Source: Terriglobia bacterium (GTDB lineage Bacteria > Acidobacteriota > Terriglobia > Acidiferrales > UBA7541). From it: a stretch of 64,000 nucleotides of DNA. A program made the position numbers and the translations under genes. Numbering within the stretch: the stretch's first letter is position 1; every line of letters starts with the position of its first letter. Shown here piece after piece: positions 10,169-18,877 of the stretch. Location of the stretch: the NCBI GenBank assembly GCA_020072805.1, contig JAIQGC010000024.1:47577-111576 (forward strand). The letters run 5' to 3'. The notes under the pieces were generated by a model. The model searched no databases, was not told the DNA's origin, and saw only the letters and a list, made by a program, of their open reading frames with translations.

Positions 10169-10225
10169 AGTGAACTGGGAATTAGGTTTTCAATGAGCGA
10201 AGAGGACGGAGAAGGAGGAAGAGTT

Positions 10226-10780
10226 ATGGAGACGCTGGTAAGACTGGACCGCCGGGAGATGCTGAAGACGGCGACGGGAGTGTTGACGGGGCTGGTGGTG
10301 GCGGGGAGTCCGCTGGCGCTGATTGCGGGAGGGCCGGCGTGGGCGGTGGACCTGGGGGCGCTGACGAGCGCGGAGGGAGCGGCGCTGATGGCCATGGTGC
10401 GGACGATTGCGCCGCACGACAAGCTGGAGGATGCGGCGTATGCGCTGGTGATTCAGGCGGTGGACAGAGAGGCGGCCAAGGATGAAGGGCTGCGCAAGAT
10501 GATCCGGGAAGGCGCGGCGGGGCTGGGGGCGGATTTCGCGGGGAAGGCGGAGAGCGAGCGCGTGGAAGCGCTGAAGAAGATCGAGAGCGGGGCGTTTTTT
10601 CAGACGATGCGGATCAAGACGCTGCTGACACTGTATGCAAGTCCGATTGCGTATGCGTATTTCGGGTATGAAGGCGAGGCGTTTTCGAAGGGCGGGTATT
10701 TGTACCGCGGGTTTAACGATTTGCGGTGGCTTGCGGAAGTGCCGGCGGAGGACAGTGGTCCGATGCCGGGGCAGAGATAA
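10226..10780 (+). CDS. Gluconate 2-dehydrogenase subunit 3 family protein
   Basis: LDRREMLKTATGVLTGLVVAG Tat-like leader; small subunit directly upstream of a GMC oxidoreductase; RBS ggaggaagag before ATG 10226. Confidence 0.7.
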   Translation: METLVRLDRREMLKTATGVLTGLVVAGSPLALIAGGPAWAVDLGALTSAEGAALMAMVRTIAPHDKLEDAAYALVIQAVDREAAKDEGLRKMIREGAAGLGADFAGKAESERVEALKKIESGAFFQTMRIKTLLTLYASPIAYAYFGYEGEAFSKGGYLYRGFNDLRWLAEVPAEDSGPMPGQR

Positions 10781-10789
10781 GAGGAGAGG

Positions 10790-12364
10790 ATGACCATGGC
10801 CCGCATAGAGCAGAACGACGCAAGCGCGGTGGTGATTATCGGATCGGGAGCCGGCGGAGGGACGCTGGCGTACGAGCTGACGCGGCAGGGGATTCCGGTG
10901 GTGGTGCTGGAGGCCGGGAAAAGGCAGTCCACGGCGACGTTTTCGCAGGTGCCGGGGGAGGCCTTCGGGCAACTGACGTGGCTGGACCGGCGGACGCAGA
11001 GCGGAAGCTGGGACGTGGCCAAGAGTTCGCCGAATATGCCGGCGTGGCACTGCAAGACGGTGGGCGGGACGACGGTGCACTGGACCGCGGCGTGTCCGCG
11101 GCTGGAGCTGTGGGAGATGAAGGCGCGGAGCGTTTACGGAAACATCGCGGGAACGTCGCTGATTGACTGGCCGGTTTCCCACGAGGAGCTGCTGAAATAT
11201 TACGAGATGGCGGAGAAGAAGATGGGAGTCACGCGGCGCAACGGGATACCAGGAATGCCGGCGTCGAATAATTTTAAGGTGATGTACGCGGGGGCGAAGA
11301 AGCTGGGATACAGAAAGGTGCACACGGGGCACCTGGCGATCAATCCGAAGACGTTTGACGGGCGGGGATTCTGCATCCAGCAGGGGTTCTGCGTGCAAGG
11401 GTGCAAGATGGGCGCGAAATGGAGCACGCTGTACACGGACATTCCGCGGGCGGAGCGCACGGGAAAGCTGGATTTGCGCAGCGAGTGCATGGCCTCGCGG
11501 ATCGAGCACGGAGAAGACGGAAAGGTGAACGCGGTGGTCTACCGCGACGCGCAGGGCCAGGAGCAGAGGCAGAAGGCGCGGATCGTGTGCGTGGCGGGAA
11601 ACGGAATCGAAACGCCGAGGCTGCTGCTGCTATCGGAATCGGCGAAGTTTCCGAAGGGGCTGGCGAATTCGTCGGATCAGGTGGGGAGGAACTACTGTCA
11701 CCAGATTAACGGGTTCGTGTGGGGATTTTTCGAAAAGCCGGTGTATTCGTGGCGCGGGGTGACGCTGGGGGGAGTGATCGAGGACGAAGTGTTCAACGAG
11801 CCGAAGCGCGGGTTCGTGGGCGGCTACCGGATGGAGCTGGTGACGCTGGACCTGCCGACGCTGCCGCTGGTGGGGCTGCCGTATGGATGGGGGCGGGACT
11901 TTGCGTGGATGCTGGAGAATTACCGGAACATGGCGGGGATGCTGATCAACGGGGAGGACATGCCGCGCGCGGAGAATCGCGTGACGCTGAACCGCGAGGT
12001 GAAGGACGCGCACGGGCTGCCCGTGCCGAACGTGCACGTCGACGAGCATGCCAACGATCAGGCGCTGCGGAAGCACGCGCAGGGACAGATGACGAAAGTG
12101 TTCGAGGCGGTGGGAGCGAAGCGCGTGGTGCTGGGGCCGCTGCCGCCGGCGACGCACAATACCTGCTCGGCGCGGATGAGCGAGAAGCCGGAAGAGGGAG
12201 TGACGAATGCGTGGGGGCGGACGCACGACGTGAAGAACCTTTATATTTCGGACGGGAGCGTGCTGACGACGCCGGGGTCGGCGAATCCGACGCTGACGAT
12301 CGTGGCGCTGGCGCTGCGGCAGGCGGAGCATATTGTAGGGGAGATGAAGGCGGGGAGGATTTAG
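10790..12364 (+). CDS. GMC-family FAD oxidoreductase
   Basis: VVIIGSGAGGGTLAYELTRQGIPVVVLEAG Rossmann motif; NLYISDGSVLTTPGSANPTLTIVALALR C-terminal GMC motif. Confidence 0.9.
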   Translation: MTMARIEQNDASAVVIIGSGAGGGTLAYELTRQGIPVVVLEAGKRQSTATFSQVPGEAFGQLTWLDRRTQSGSWDVAKSSPNMPAWHCKTVGGTTVHWTAACPRLELWEMKARSVYGNIAGTSLIDWPVSHEELLKYYEMAEKKMGVTRRNGIPGMPASNNFKVMYAGAKKLGYRKVHTGHLAINPKTFDGRGFCIQQGFCVQGCKMGAKWSTLYTDIPRAERTGKLDLRSECMASRIEHGEDGKVNAVVYRDAQGQEQRQKARIVCVAGNGIETPRLLLLSESAKFPKGLANSSDQVGRNYCHQINGFVWGFFEKPVYSWRGVTLGGVIEDEVFNEPKRGFVGGYRMELVTLDLPTLPLVGLPYGWGRDFAWMLENYRNMAGMLINGEDMPRAENRVTLNREVKDAHGLPVPNVHVDEHANDQALRKHAQGQMTKVFEAVGAKRVVLGPLPPATHNTCSARMSEKPEEGVTNAWGRTHDVKNLYISDGSVLTTPGSANPTLTIVALALRQAEHIVGEMKAGRI

Positions 12365-12415
12365 GGGGAGATTTTTTCAAGGATAGGTGAAGTTTGCGCC
12401 GGCCGCGCGGAAAGG

Positions 12416-12440
12416 CCCGCCCTCTGAAGAGGGCGGCTAC
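12416..12440 (-). repeat. REP-like hairpin; GTAG overlaps stop codon of the adjacent ligase gene
   Basis: gcccgccctctgaagagggcggctac; CTA 12437-12439 is the TAG stop of the minus-strand CDS. Confidence 0.65.
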
Positions 12441-13765
12441 AGACGCTCGGAGAGCGGAGGGTCGGGGATGCGTTTGAAGCGGCGGGCTTTGGCCTCGTAG
12501 CGGGGGAGCGCGCCGGCGGGGACGCATTCTACTCCGATGCGGATATTGAACTGGGCGCGGAAGGCTTCGACAAGAGTCTGCGCGGGGTCGCCAGAAGGGA
12601 GATCGGCGGCTTCGATCCGAAAGCGCAGGTCGTCCATGCCGGAGACGCGGCGGATTTCGACTTCGTATTCGAGGATGAAGGGCAGGCTGCGGACGAGATT
12701 GTCGATGGCGCTGGGATAGAGATTGGTGCCGCGGACGATGAGCATATCGTCGGCGCGGCCAATGACGCCGCCCTGGATGCGGGCGAGGGTGCGTCCGCAG
12801 GCACAGGGCGAGGTAACCATTTCGACGAGGTCGCCGGTGCGATAGCGCAGGACGGGCATGCCGGGGCGGGCAAGAGTGGTGATGACAAGTTCTCCGCGCT
12901 GGCCTTCGGCGGCGGGGCGAAGCGTGGCGGGATCAATCACTTCAAAAAAGAAATCGGTTTCGTTAAGGTGCATGGCGCCGGTGCGGGCTTCGCAGCCGAA
13001 GCCCCACGCGCCAACTTCCGTGGCGCCGGCGTGGTCGTAGCAGTGCGCGCCCCAGCCGTCCTCGATGGCGCGCTTGACGTTGGGAACGCTCGCGCCGGGT
13101 TCGCCGGCGTGGATGGTGACGCGGATGGCGGAGGAGCGCAGGTCAATGGATTCGCGGCGGGCAACTTCGATGAGATGCAGTGCGTAGGTGGGAGTGCAAA
13201 GGAGGACGGTACAGCGGCGGTCGAGGATGGCGCGGAGGCGCTGTTCGGAGCTGAGGCCGCCGCCGGCGATGGTAAGAGCGCCCATGTTGCGCGCGCCTTC
13301 GATGGCCGCCCAGTGGCTGACATAGGGACCGAAGGAGTAGGCGAAATAAATGATGTCGTTCTCGGTGACGCCGGCGCCGCGATAAACGAAGCCCCAGCAG
13401 CGCAGCCAGGAATCGGCCCAGTCTTCTTTGGTGTCCAGCCAGAGGAGCGGGCGGCCGGTGGTGCCGGAGGTCTGGTGGAGATGGGTGTAGCGGGAGAGCG
13501 GGTAGCTGAGGAGAGTGCCGTAGGGCGGAGCGGCGGCCTGGTCGGCGACGAGATCGCTCTTGGTGGTAAAGGGAATTTTTTGCAGGTCATCGAGGGTAAG
13601 GATTTCTTCGCGGCGGAGGCCCGCGGCGGCGAATTTGGCGGCGTAGAAGCGATTGGCGGACATTTCCCGGAGAAGACGGCCGAGGCGTTCGGTTTGCAGG
13701 GCGCGCAACTGCTCGCGGGGGAGGGTTTCGAGGCGCTGGTCGAAGAAATGAAAGTGGCTCATCAA
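12437..13765 (-). CDS. PaaK-like phenylacetate-CoA ligase family protein
   Basis: HQTSGTTGRPLLW AMP-binding motif; RYRTGDLVEM; GRADDMLIVRGTNLYPSAID. Confidence 0.85.
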   Translation of the reverse strand: MMSHFHFFDQRLETLPREQLRALQTERLGRLLREMSANRFYAAKFAAAGLRREEILTLDDLQKIPFTTKSDLVADQAAAPPYGTLLSYPLSRYTHLHQTSGTTGRPLLWLDTKEDWADSWLRCWGFVYRGAGVTENDIIYFAYSFGPYVSHWAAIEGARNMGALTIAGGGLSSEQRLRAILDRRCTVLLCTPTYALHLIEVARRESIDLRSSAIRVTIHAGEPGASVPNVKRAIEDGWGAHCYDHAGATEVGAWGFGCEARTGAMHLNETDFFFEVIDPATLRPAAEGQRGELVITTLARPGMPVLRYRTGDLVEMVTSPCACGRTLARIQGGVIGRADDMLIVRGTNLYPSAIDNLVRSLPFILEYEVEIRRVSGMDDLRFRIEAADLPSGDPAQTLVEAFRAQFNIRIGVECVPAGALPRYEAKARRFKRIPDPPLSERL

Positions 13766-13942
13766 ATTTCCATCAATTAAGTTAAAACAAGATTCCCGGT
13801 TCGAGGCTGAAGAGACTGGCCGCCATCGAGAGGAACAGAAACAATATCATCGTGCGGAAGGTGGATTCAAGGGCGGGAAGATGTGGGCCGCGGAGCAGTT
13901 GCTGATTCAGATGTCCCAACCAACGACACCCCGCTACACTGG

Positions 13943-15076
13943 TCATTTGGGAGTAAAGGCGCCGCACGTCAATCGATAGAGAAACTTGATGGGGAATCCC
14001 GCCGGCTGCCCCCGCGTCACCTTGAATTTCCAAGTTCGCACCGTGGCAATGGCCGCTTCATCGATCAGAGGGTCCACCGACTTTGTCACCCGCGCTCCAA
14101 GCACATCACCATCAGGCGCGACCGTGATGAACAGCTCCAAATCTCCCTCTATCCCGGCCTCTCTTGCCGCATCCGGATAAGGCGGCATGGGCGCGGACAC
14201 TTCGCCCACAACTTTCAACAGGCCCGCATGCTCCGTTTTCATGGGAAGGCGCTGAGCATAGAAAACATTGGACTGGTACGGCTTTACGCCGGGGGGACAT
14301 GGCTGCGGCGAAAGGCCGTAGCCCATCCGCAGTTGTGTTGTTACAGGAGCGTTTTGTGGCGGCTCGAATTGATACTGCTGCGCGGCATTGACAGCCGACG
14401 GATAAAGTTCGGGAGGCCCGTTCAATGCCTTGGCATCCGCAACCTTGCCGTTCTTGTCCACCACAATCCTTACGACCACCGTTCCTTCAATATGCTTGTT
14501 CACGGCTTCCTGCGGATAAACAGGATCAACGCTTTTGATTACTTTCAGGCTGGCCCTCCGTTCGGCCGCCTGCGTTTGCTTTTCAAATTCCTTGATCAGT
14601 TGCTCGCCCACACTGTCAAATCCGGTAAGCAAACCACCCCAGCGGTGAGATGCGCTCCAAAGATTGTTTCCGGTTCGGGAATCCACCACGGATAAAAATG
14701 CATAGCGGACGGGCGTCTGGTTGCCGTAACGGGGAACGGGATCTTCCTCAATGCGCCCCTTAGAATCGATCGCTCCCGTTTGTCCGCCCGAGATGATGAG
14801 ATTGCCTCCCCGCGGCGGGTCGGCCGAAAGCACGATGACGAGATCAGCGCTTTTCTTGTCTTGAACGATTTGAAACCGTCCCCACTTTTTCAACTCAGCC
14901 AACGCCATCCTGCCGACCGCGTCCGCGCCGGACTTGTCTTCGAACCAGACATTCTTTGCGGACACAATCGCCTCGGGATTGGCGATTTCTTCCTGGGCCT
15001 GCGCGGAACCAGCCGCCATCAGGCCCCCTGCGAAGAGCATCGCAAATAGAAAGGCTGAAGAGTGCATAGCAACCAC
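13943..15076 (-). CDS. Secreted or periplasmic protein with two TonB C-terminal-like domains
   Basis: Signal peptide MHSSAFLFAMLFAGGLMAAGSAQA; two segments YPQEAVNKHIEGTVVVRIVVDKNGKVADA and YPDAAREAGIEGDLELFITVAPDGDVLGA. Confidence 0.65.
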   Translation of the reverse strand: MVAMHSSAFLFAMLFAGGLMAAGSAQAQEEIANPEAIVSAKNVWFEDKSGADAVGRMALAELKKWGRFQIVQDKKSADLVIVLSADPPRGGNLIISGGQTGAIDSKGRIEEDPVPRYGNQTPVRYAFLSVVDSRTGNNLWSASHRWGGLLTGFDSVGEQLIKEFEKQTQAAERRASLKVIKSVDPVYPQEAVNKHIEGTVVVRIVVDKNGKVADAKALNGPPELYPSAVNAAQQYQFEPPQNAPVTTQLRMGYGLSPQPCPPGVKPYQSNVFYAQRLPMKTEHAGLLKVVGEVSAPMPPYPDAAREAGIEGDLELFITVAPDGDVLGARVTKSVDPLIDEAAIATVRTWKFKVTRGQPAGFPIKFLYRLTCGAFTPK

Positions 15077-15157
15077 CGAGCTAGCTATCGAGAGCGTACA
15101 CCCTCGACCGCGTTCGGCTCAACCCCCTCTTTTTCCTGGTTGGGAGACGATTGGCGC

Positions 15158-15172
15158 GGGCGATTACCGAAG
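15158..15172. promoter_or_regulatory. Weak single PcaR-like box
   Basis: gggcgattaccgaag resembles the reverse complement of GTTCGATAATCGCAC (12/15); no partner half-site. Confidence 0.2.
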
Positions 15173-15281
15173 CGTGCGGGAAACAGCGTGGGGGAGCGGA
15201 CGTTGCGGGCATTTCGCGGCGCGGCGGAATCGAGTAGTATGGCAAGGGAAAACAGCGGAATCTTCGGTGCGGAGCATAAGC

Positions 15282-16898
15282 GTGGCGACAGTCCGGGAAG
15301 TGACTTACCAACTATTGCGCGAGCTGGACATGAAGGTGATCTTCGGCAATCCGGGGTCCACGGAGCTGCCGTTTTTGCGGGACATGCCCGCGGATTTCCA
15401 GTACGTGCTGGGGCTGCATGAGCGATGCGCGGCGGGGATGGGGCTGGGATACGCGATGGCGCGGAATCGCGCGGCGTTCGTGAACCTGCATTCGATCGCC
15501 AGCGCGGGCAACGGGCTTTCCGCGCTGATTGACGCGCACTATTCGCACGCGCCGCTGGTGGTGACCACGGGGCAGCAGGACCGGCGGCAGATCCTGAAGG
15601 AGCCGTTCCTGGTGAGCCGCGCGGTGGAGGTGGTGAAGCCGTACGTGAAGTGGGCGTGCGAGCCGGTGCGGGCGGAGGACGTGCCGGCGGTGATTGCGCG
15701 GGGATATTACCTGGCGATGCAGCCGCCGATGGGGCCGGTGTTTATCTCGATCCCGATGGACGACTGGACGCATGAGTGCGAGCCGGTGGAGGTGCGCGCG
15801 GTGGCGCATTCGGTTCTGGCGGACCCGGCGGCGCTGGACGCGGTGGCGACGGCGGTGGACGGAAGCAAAAAGCTGGCGCTGGTGGCGGGAGCGGAAATCG
15901 AAGAGGACGGCGGTTGGGACGAGATGCTGGCACTGGCGGAGCATCTGGAAGCGGACGTGTACCAGGAGCCGATTGCGACGCGGTGGACGTTTCCGCGGAC
16001 GCACCGGCTCTTCCGCGGCGGGCTTTTGCCGGCGCAGAAGCCGCTGGCGGAGCAACTGGCGGGGTACGACACGGTGGTGGTGCTGGGAGCGCCGGTGTTT
16101 TTGTATTACGCATATGTGCCGGGGCCGACGATCCTGCCGGGGACCAAGCTGTTTCAGATCACGAATTCGCAGGCGGATGCGGTAGCGGCGCTGGCGGGTA
16201 GCAGCATCGTGGGAAATATCGCGGCGGCGGCGCGGCACATCCGCATGAACACGAAGAAGCGGGAACGGCGCGCGGGCAGCGAAGCGCAGGCGCCGGCGGC
16301 GCCGCCGGCGGAGTATCCGATCACGCCGGCGTATCTATTCAGCGTGCTGGACCGCGTGTTGCCGCGCGATGCGGTGATCGCGGAGGAGTGCCCGTCGTCG
16401 AAGGGGGATCTGGACCGCTATTTGCGCAGAGAAGTGCCCGGAGCGTTTTATTCGGTGCGCAACGGCGTGCTGGGATTCGGGCTGCCGGCGGCGGTGGGAT
16501 TGCAACTGGCGCTGCCGGAGCGGCGGGTGATCTGTCCGGTGGGGGACGGTTCCATCCAGTATTCGGTGCAGGCGCTGTGGAACGCGGTGCAGTACAAGGC
16601 GCCGGTGATTTTCATCGTGCTGCGCAACGGGGAATATTCGGCGCTGAAGGGCTTTTGCGATTTCACGCAGGTGGGGCGGAACGTGCACGGGATGGACCTG
16701 CCGGGAATCGACATGGTGAAGATCGCGCAGGGGTACGGGATGGAAGCGCGAGAGGTGGACCGGCCGGAGGAGCTGGAGGGATCGATCCGGGAAGCGCTGG
16801 CGGCGCGGGGGCCGCGATTGATCAGCGTGAATTTGGTGAGCCGCACGGCGAAGTGCATGGGGATGGATCAGTCGGTGAATCCGCCGAAGTATGGGTGA
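15282..16898 (+). CDS. mdlC-like: Benzoylformate decarboxylase-like ThDP-dependent enzyme
   Basis: FGNPGSTELPFLRDMPADFQYVLGLHE and FVNLHSIASAGNG closely resemble P. putida MdlC; GTG start at 15282. Confidence 0.85.
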   Translation: MATVREVTYQLLRELDMKVIFGNPGSTELPFLRDMPADFQYVLGLHERCAAGMGLGYAMARNRAAFVNLHSIASAGNGLSALIDAHYSHAPLVVTTGQQDRRQILKEPFLVSRAVEVVKPYVKWACEPVRAEDVPAVIARGYYLAMQPPMGPVFISIPMDDWTHECEPVEVRAVAHSVLADPAALDAVATAVDGSKKLALVAGAEIEEDGGWDEMLALAEHLEADVYQEPIATRWTFPRTHRLFRGGLLPAQKPLAEQLAGYDTVVVLGAPVFLYYAYVPGPTILPGTKLFQITNSQADAVAALAGSSIVGNIAAAARHIRMNTKKRERRAGSEAQAPAAPPAEYPITPAYLFSVLDRVLPRDAVIAEECPSSKGDLDRYLRREVPGAFYSVRNGVLGFGLPAAVGLQLALPERRVICPVGDGSIQYSVQALWNAVQYKAPVIFIVLRNGEYSALKGFCDFTQVGRNVHGMDLPGIDMVKIAQGYGMEAREVDRPEELEGSIREALAARGPRLISVNLVSRTAKCMGMDQSVNPPKYG

Positions 16899-16974
16899 GT
16901 GGTGGGGCGGGGATGGTGCGGTTCCCTGCCCTGTCGATGGAGTTGGTTGCCGGAAAATCAAAAAAAACAAAGAT

Positions 16975-16998
16975 GCCGGGCTAAAGCCCGGCGCCTAC
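16975..16998 (-). repeat. REP-like hairpin with GTAG end
   Basis: gccgggctaaagcccggcgcctac. Confidence 0.65.
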
Positions 16999-17018
16999 AT
17001 AAGCAAGACAAGAGCGGT

Positions 17019-17432
17019 TCAGGAGAGCTTGTCTTTCACTTCTCGCGGGATGGGAGCGCCTTTGAGGCGCTGGGAACCGTCTTCGGGGCGGACGACCCAG
17101 ACGCGCTTTTCGAAAACTTCTACGGCGAGGACGTCGCCGCGGAGCAGGCGGTGGTGAACTGTGAAGCTGCTCGTGCCCCATTCGGAGATGGAGGATTCCA
17201 CGACGACGGTTTCGGTATAGGCGCTGGGGACGAGAAATTGGGCGTTGATGCTGACCATGGGAATGCCGGCGATGCCGTAGCGTTTCATCATTTCGGGCTT
17301 GCTGAGGCCGACGGAAGTGAACAGGCGGAAGGTGCAGGAATCGAAGTATTCGAAATAGCGCGGGAAATAGACGATGCCCTCGGGGTCGCAATCGCCCCAT
17401 TCGATCATGATTTCCTTGCGGCTGGTCAGCAT
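17019..17432 (-). CDS. 4-hydroxybenzoyl-CoA thioesterase family acyl-CoA thioesterase
   Basis: IEWGDCDPEGIVYFPRYFEYFD, the 4HBT active-site signature. Confidence 0.8.
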   Translation of the reverse strand: MLTSRKEIMIEWGDCDPEGIVYFPRYFEYFDSCTFRLFTSVGLSKPEMMKRYGIAGIPMVSINAQFLVPSAYTETVVVESSISEWGTSSFTVHHRLLRGDVLAVEVFEKRVWVVRPEDGSQRLKGAPIPREVKDKLS

Positions 17433-17450
17433 GCGGTCCTCTTCCCTGCC

Positions 17451-18695
17451 TTAACTCGGATTTTCCAGGAGCATGGCGATGCCCTGTCCACCGCCGATGC
17501 AGGCGGAGGCAATGCCGTAACGGAGATTCGCGCGGCGGAGTTCGCGGGAGACGGTGACGGCGAGGCGGATGCCCGTGGCGGCCAGGGGATGGCCGATGGC
17601 GATGGCGCCGCCATTGACGTTGAGCTTATTGGGGTCGAGCTGGAGTTCGCGCTCGACGCTCATGACTTGCGCGGCGAAGGCTTCGTTGATTTCGAAGCGG
17701 TCGATTTTGTCGAGGGCCAGTCCGGCGCCATCGAGAACTTTGCGAATGGCGGGAGCGGGGCCAATGGCCATGATTTCCGGGGGAACGCCGACGACGGCGA
17801 CGGCAGCGACGCGGGCCAGCGGCTTGGCGGAGCGGGACTTGGCGTAAGCGCCGGAAGCGACGAGCGCGGCGGATGCGCCGTCCACGATGGCCGAGCTGTT
17901 ACCGCCGGTCTGCACGCCGCCGAAAGCGGGAGGAATCTTGGCGAGAACCTCGAAGGGCGAGGGGCGGATGTGGCTATCGGCGGAGAGAGCATCGATTCCG
18001 CGGGGGATGCGAATGCCGCGGGGATGATAGCCTTCGAGGACAAACTGTTCGGAGACGACGGGAACGATTTCGCCGGCAAGGAAGGAGGATTTCTGGGCTG
18101 CGATAGCGCGGTTGAAGCTGCGCTCGGCGAAGCGGTCGGCGTCTTCACGGGTAATTTTGTATTTGATGGCGGCCTTTTCGGCGGTGCCGCCCATGGTTAG
18201 GCCCGGAGCGGTGTCCATCAGGGCTTCCCAGAGGAAATCCTTGAATTCGACCTGGCCCAGGCGGAAGCCGGAGCGGTGGGTGAAGGCGGCGATGGGGTTG
18301 CGGCTCATGGATTCGGCGCCGACGCAGAGGCCCAGATCAATTTTTTTGAGGGTGATGGCGTCGGCGGCCTGGCTGATGGCTTCGATACCCGTGCCGCAGA
18401 CGCGCTGCACGAGGTGCGCGGGACGGTCCACGGGAACACCGGAATAGAGGCCGATATGGCGCGGGAGAACGTAGGCGTCGAAGCTGGCCTGGGCCACGCT
18501 GCCGGCGATGACCGAACCGACGTCGGCGGGAGAGATGCCGGTGCGTTCGAAAACGGCGCGGGCGGCCTTGATGCCGAGGTCGATGGGCGATACCAGCCCG
18601 AGCGGACCGTTGTAATCGATGAAGGGCGTGCGCACGCCGTCCAGCAGCCAGATGTCCTCGAAGGATTGAAAGAGACCGCCGCTTCCTTTTGTCAT
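17451..18695 (-). CDS. Thiolase / acetyl-CoA acyltransferase
   Basis: QRVCGTGIEAI, NVNGGAIAIGHPLAATG, SACIGGGQGIAMLLE motifs. Confidence 0.9.
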   Translation of the reverse strand: MTKGSGGLFQSFEDIWLLDGVRTPFIDYNGPLGLVSPIDLGIKAARAVFERTGISPADVGSVIAGSVAQASFDAYVLPRHIGLYSGVPVDRPAHLVQRVCGTGIEAISQAADAITLKKIDLGLCVGAESMSRNPIAAFTHRSGFRLGQVEFKDFLWEALMDTAPGLTMGGTAEKAAIKYKITREDADRFAERSFNRAIAAQKSSFLAGEIVPVVSEQFVLEGYHPRGIRIPRGIDALSADSHIRPSPFEVLAKIPPAFGGVQTGGNSSAIVDGASAALVASGAYAKSRSAKPLARVAAVAVVGVPPEIMAIGPAPAIRKVLDGAGLALDKIDRFEINEAFAAQVMSVERELQLDPNKLNVNGGAIAIGHPLAATGIRLAVTVSRELRRANLRYGIASACIGGGQGIAMLLENPS

Positions 18696-18780
18696 TTTCC
18701 GTTCTCCCCTTGCCACATTACAGAAAAACTCGCTTAACCCGGGCATCCTGCCTCAACGGTACTTGGCTGCAACACATGCC

Positions 18781-18828
18781 GTTGAGATTCTTCGTCCCGG
18801 TAAAAAGCACCGGGACTCAGAATGACAG
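18781..18828. repeat. Second palindromic repeat family
   Basis: gttgagattcttcgtcccggtaaaaagcaccgggactcagaatgaca; same framing as 6303-6350. Confidence 0.4.
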
Positions 18829-18877
18829 GTTTCTTTACTGCTGCAAACTGCTACACCTGCGAAATCACAAATTTCGC

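Noticed and set aside
13840-13870. aatatcatcgtgcggaag as another PcaR-like site
   Set aside because: Right half-site does not match the CGAWWAT consensus
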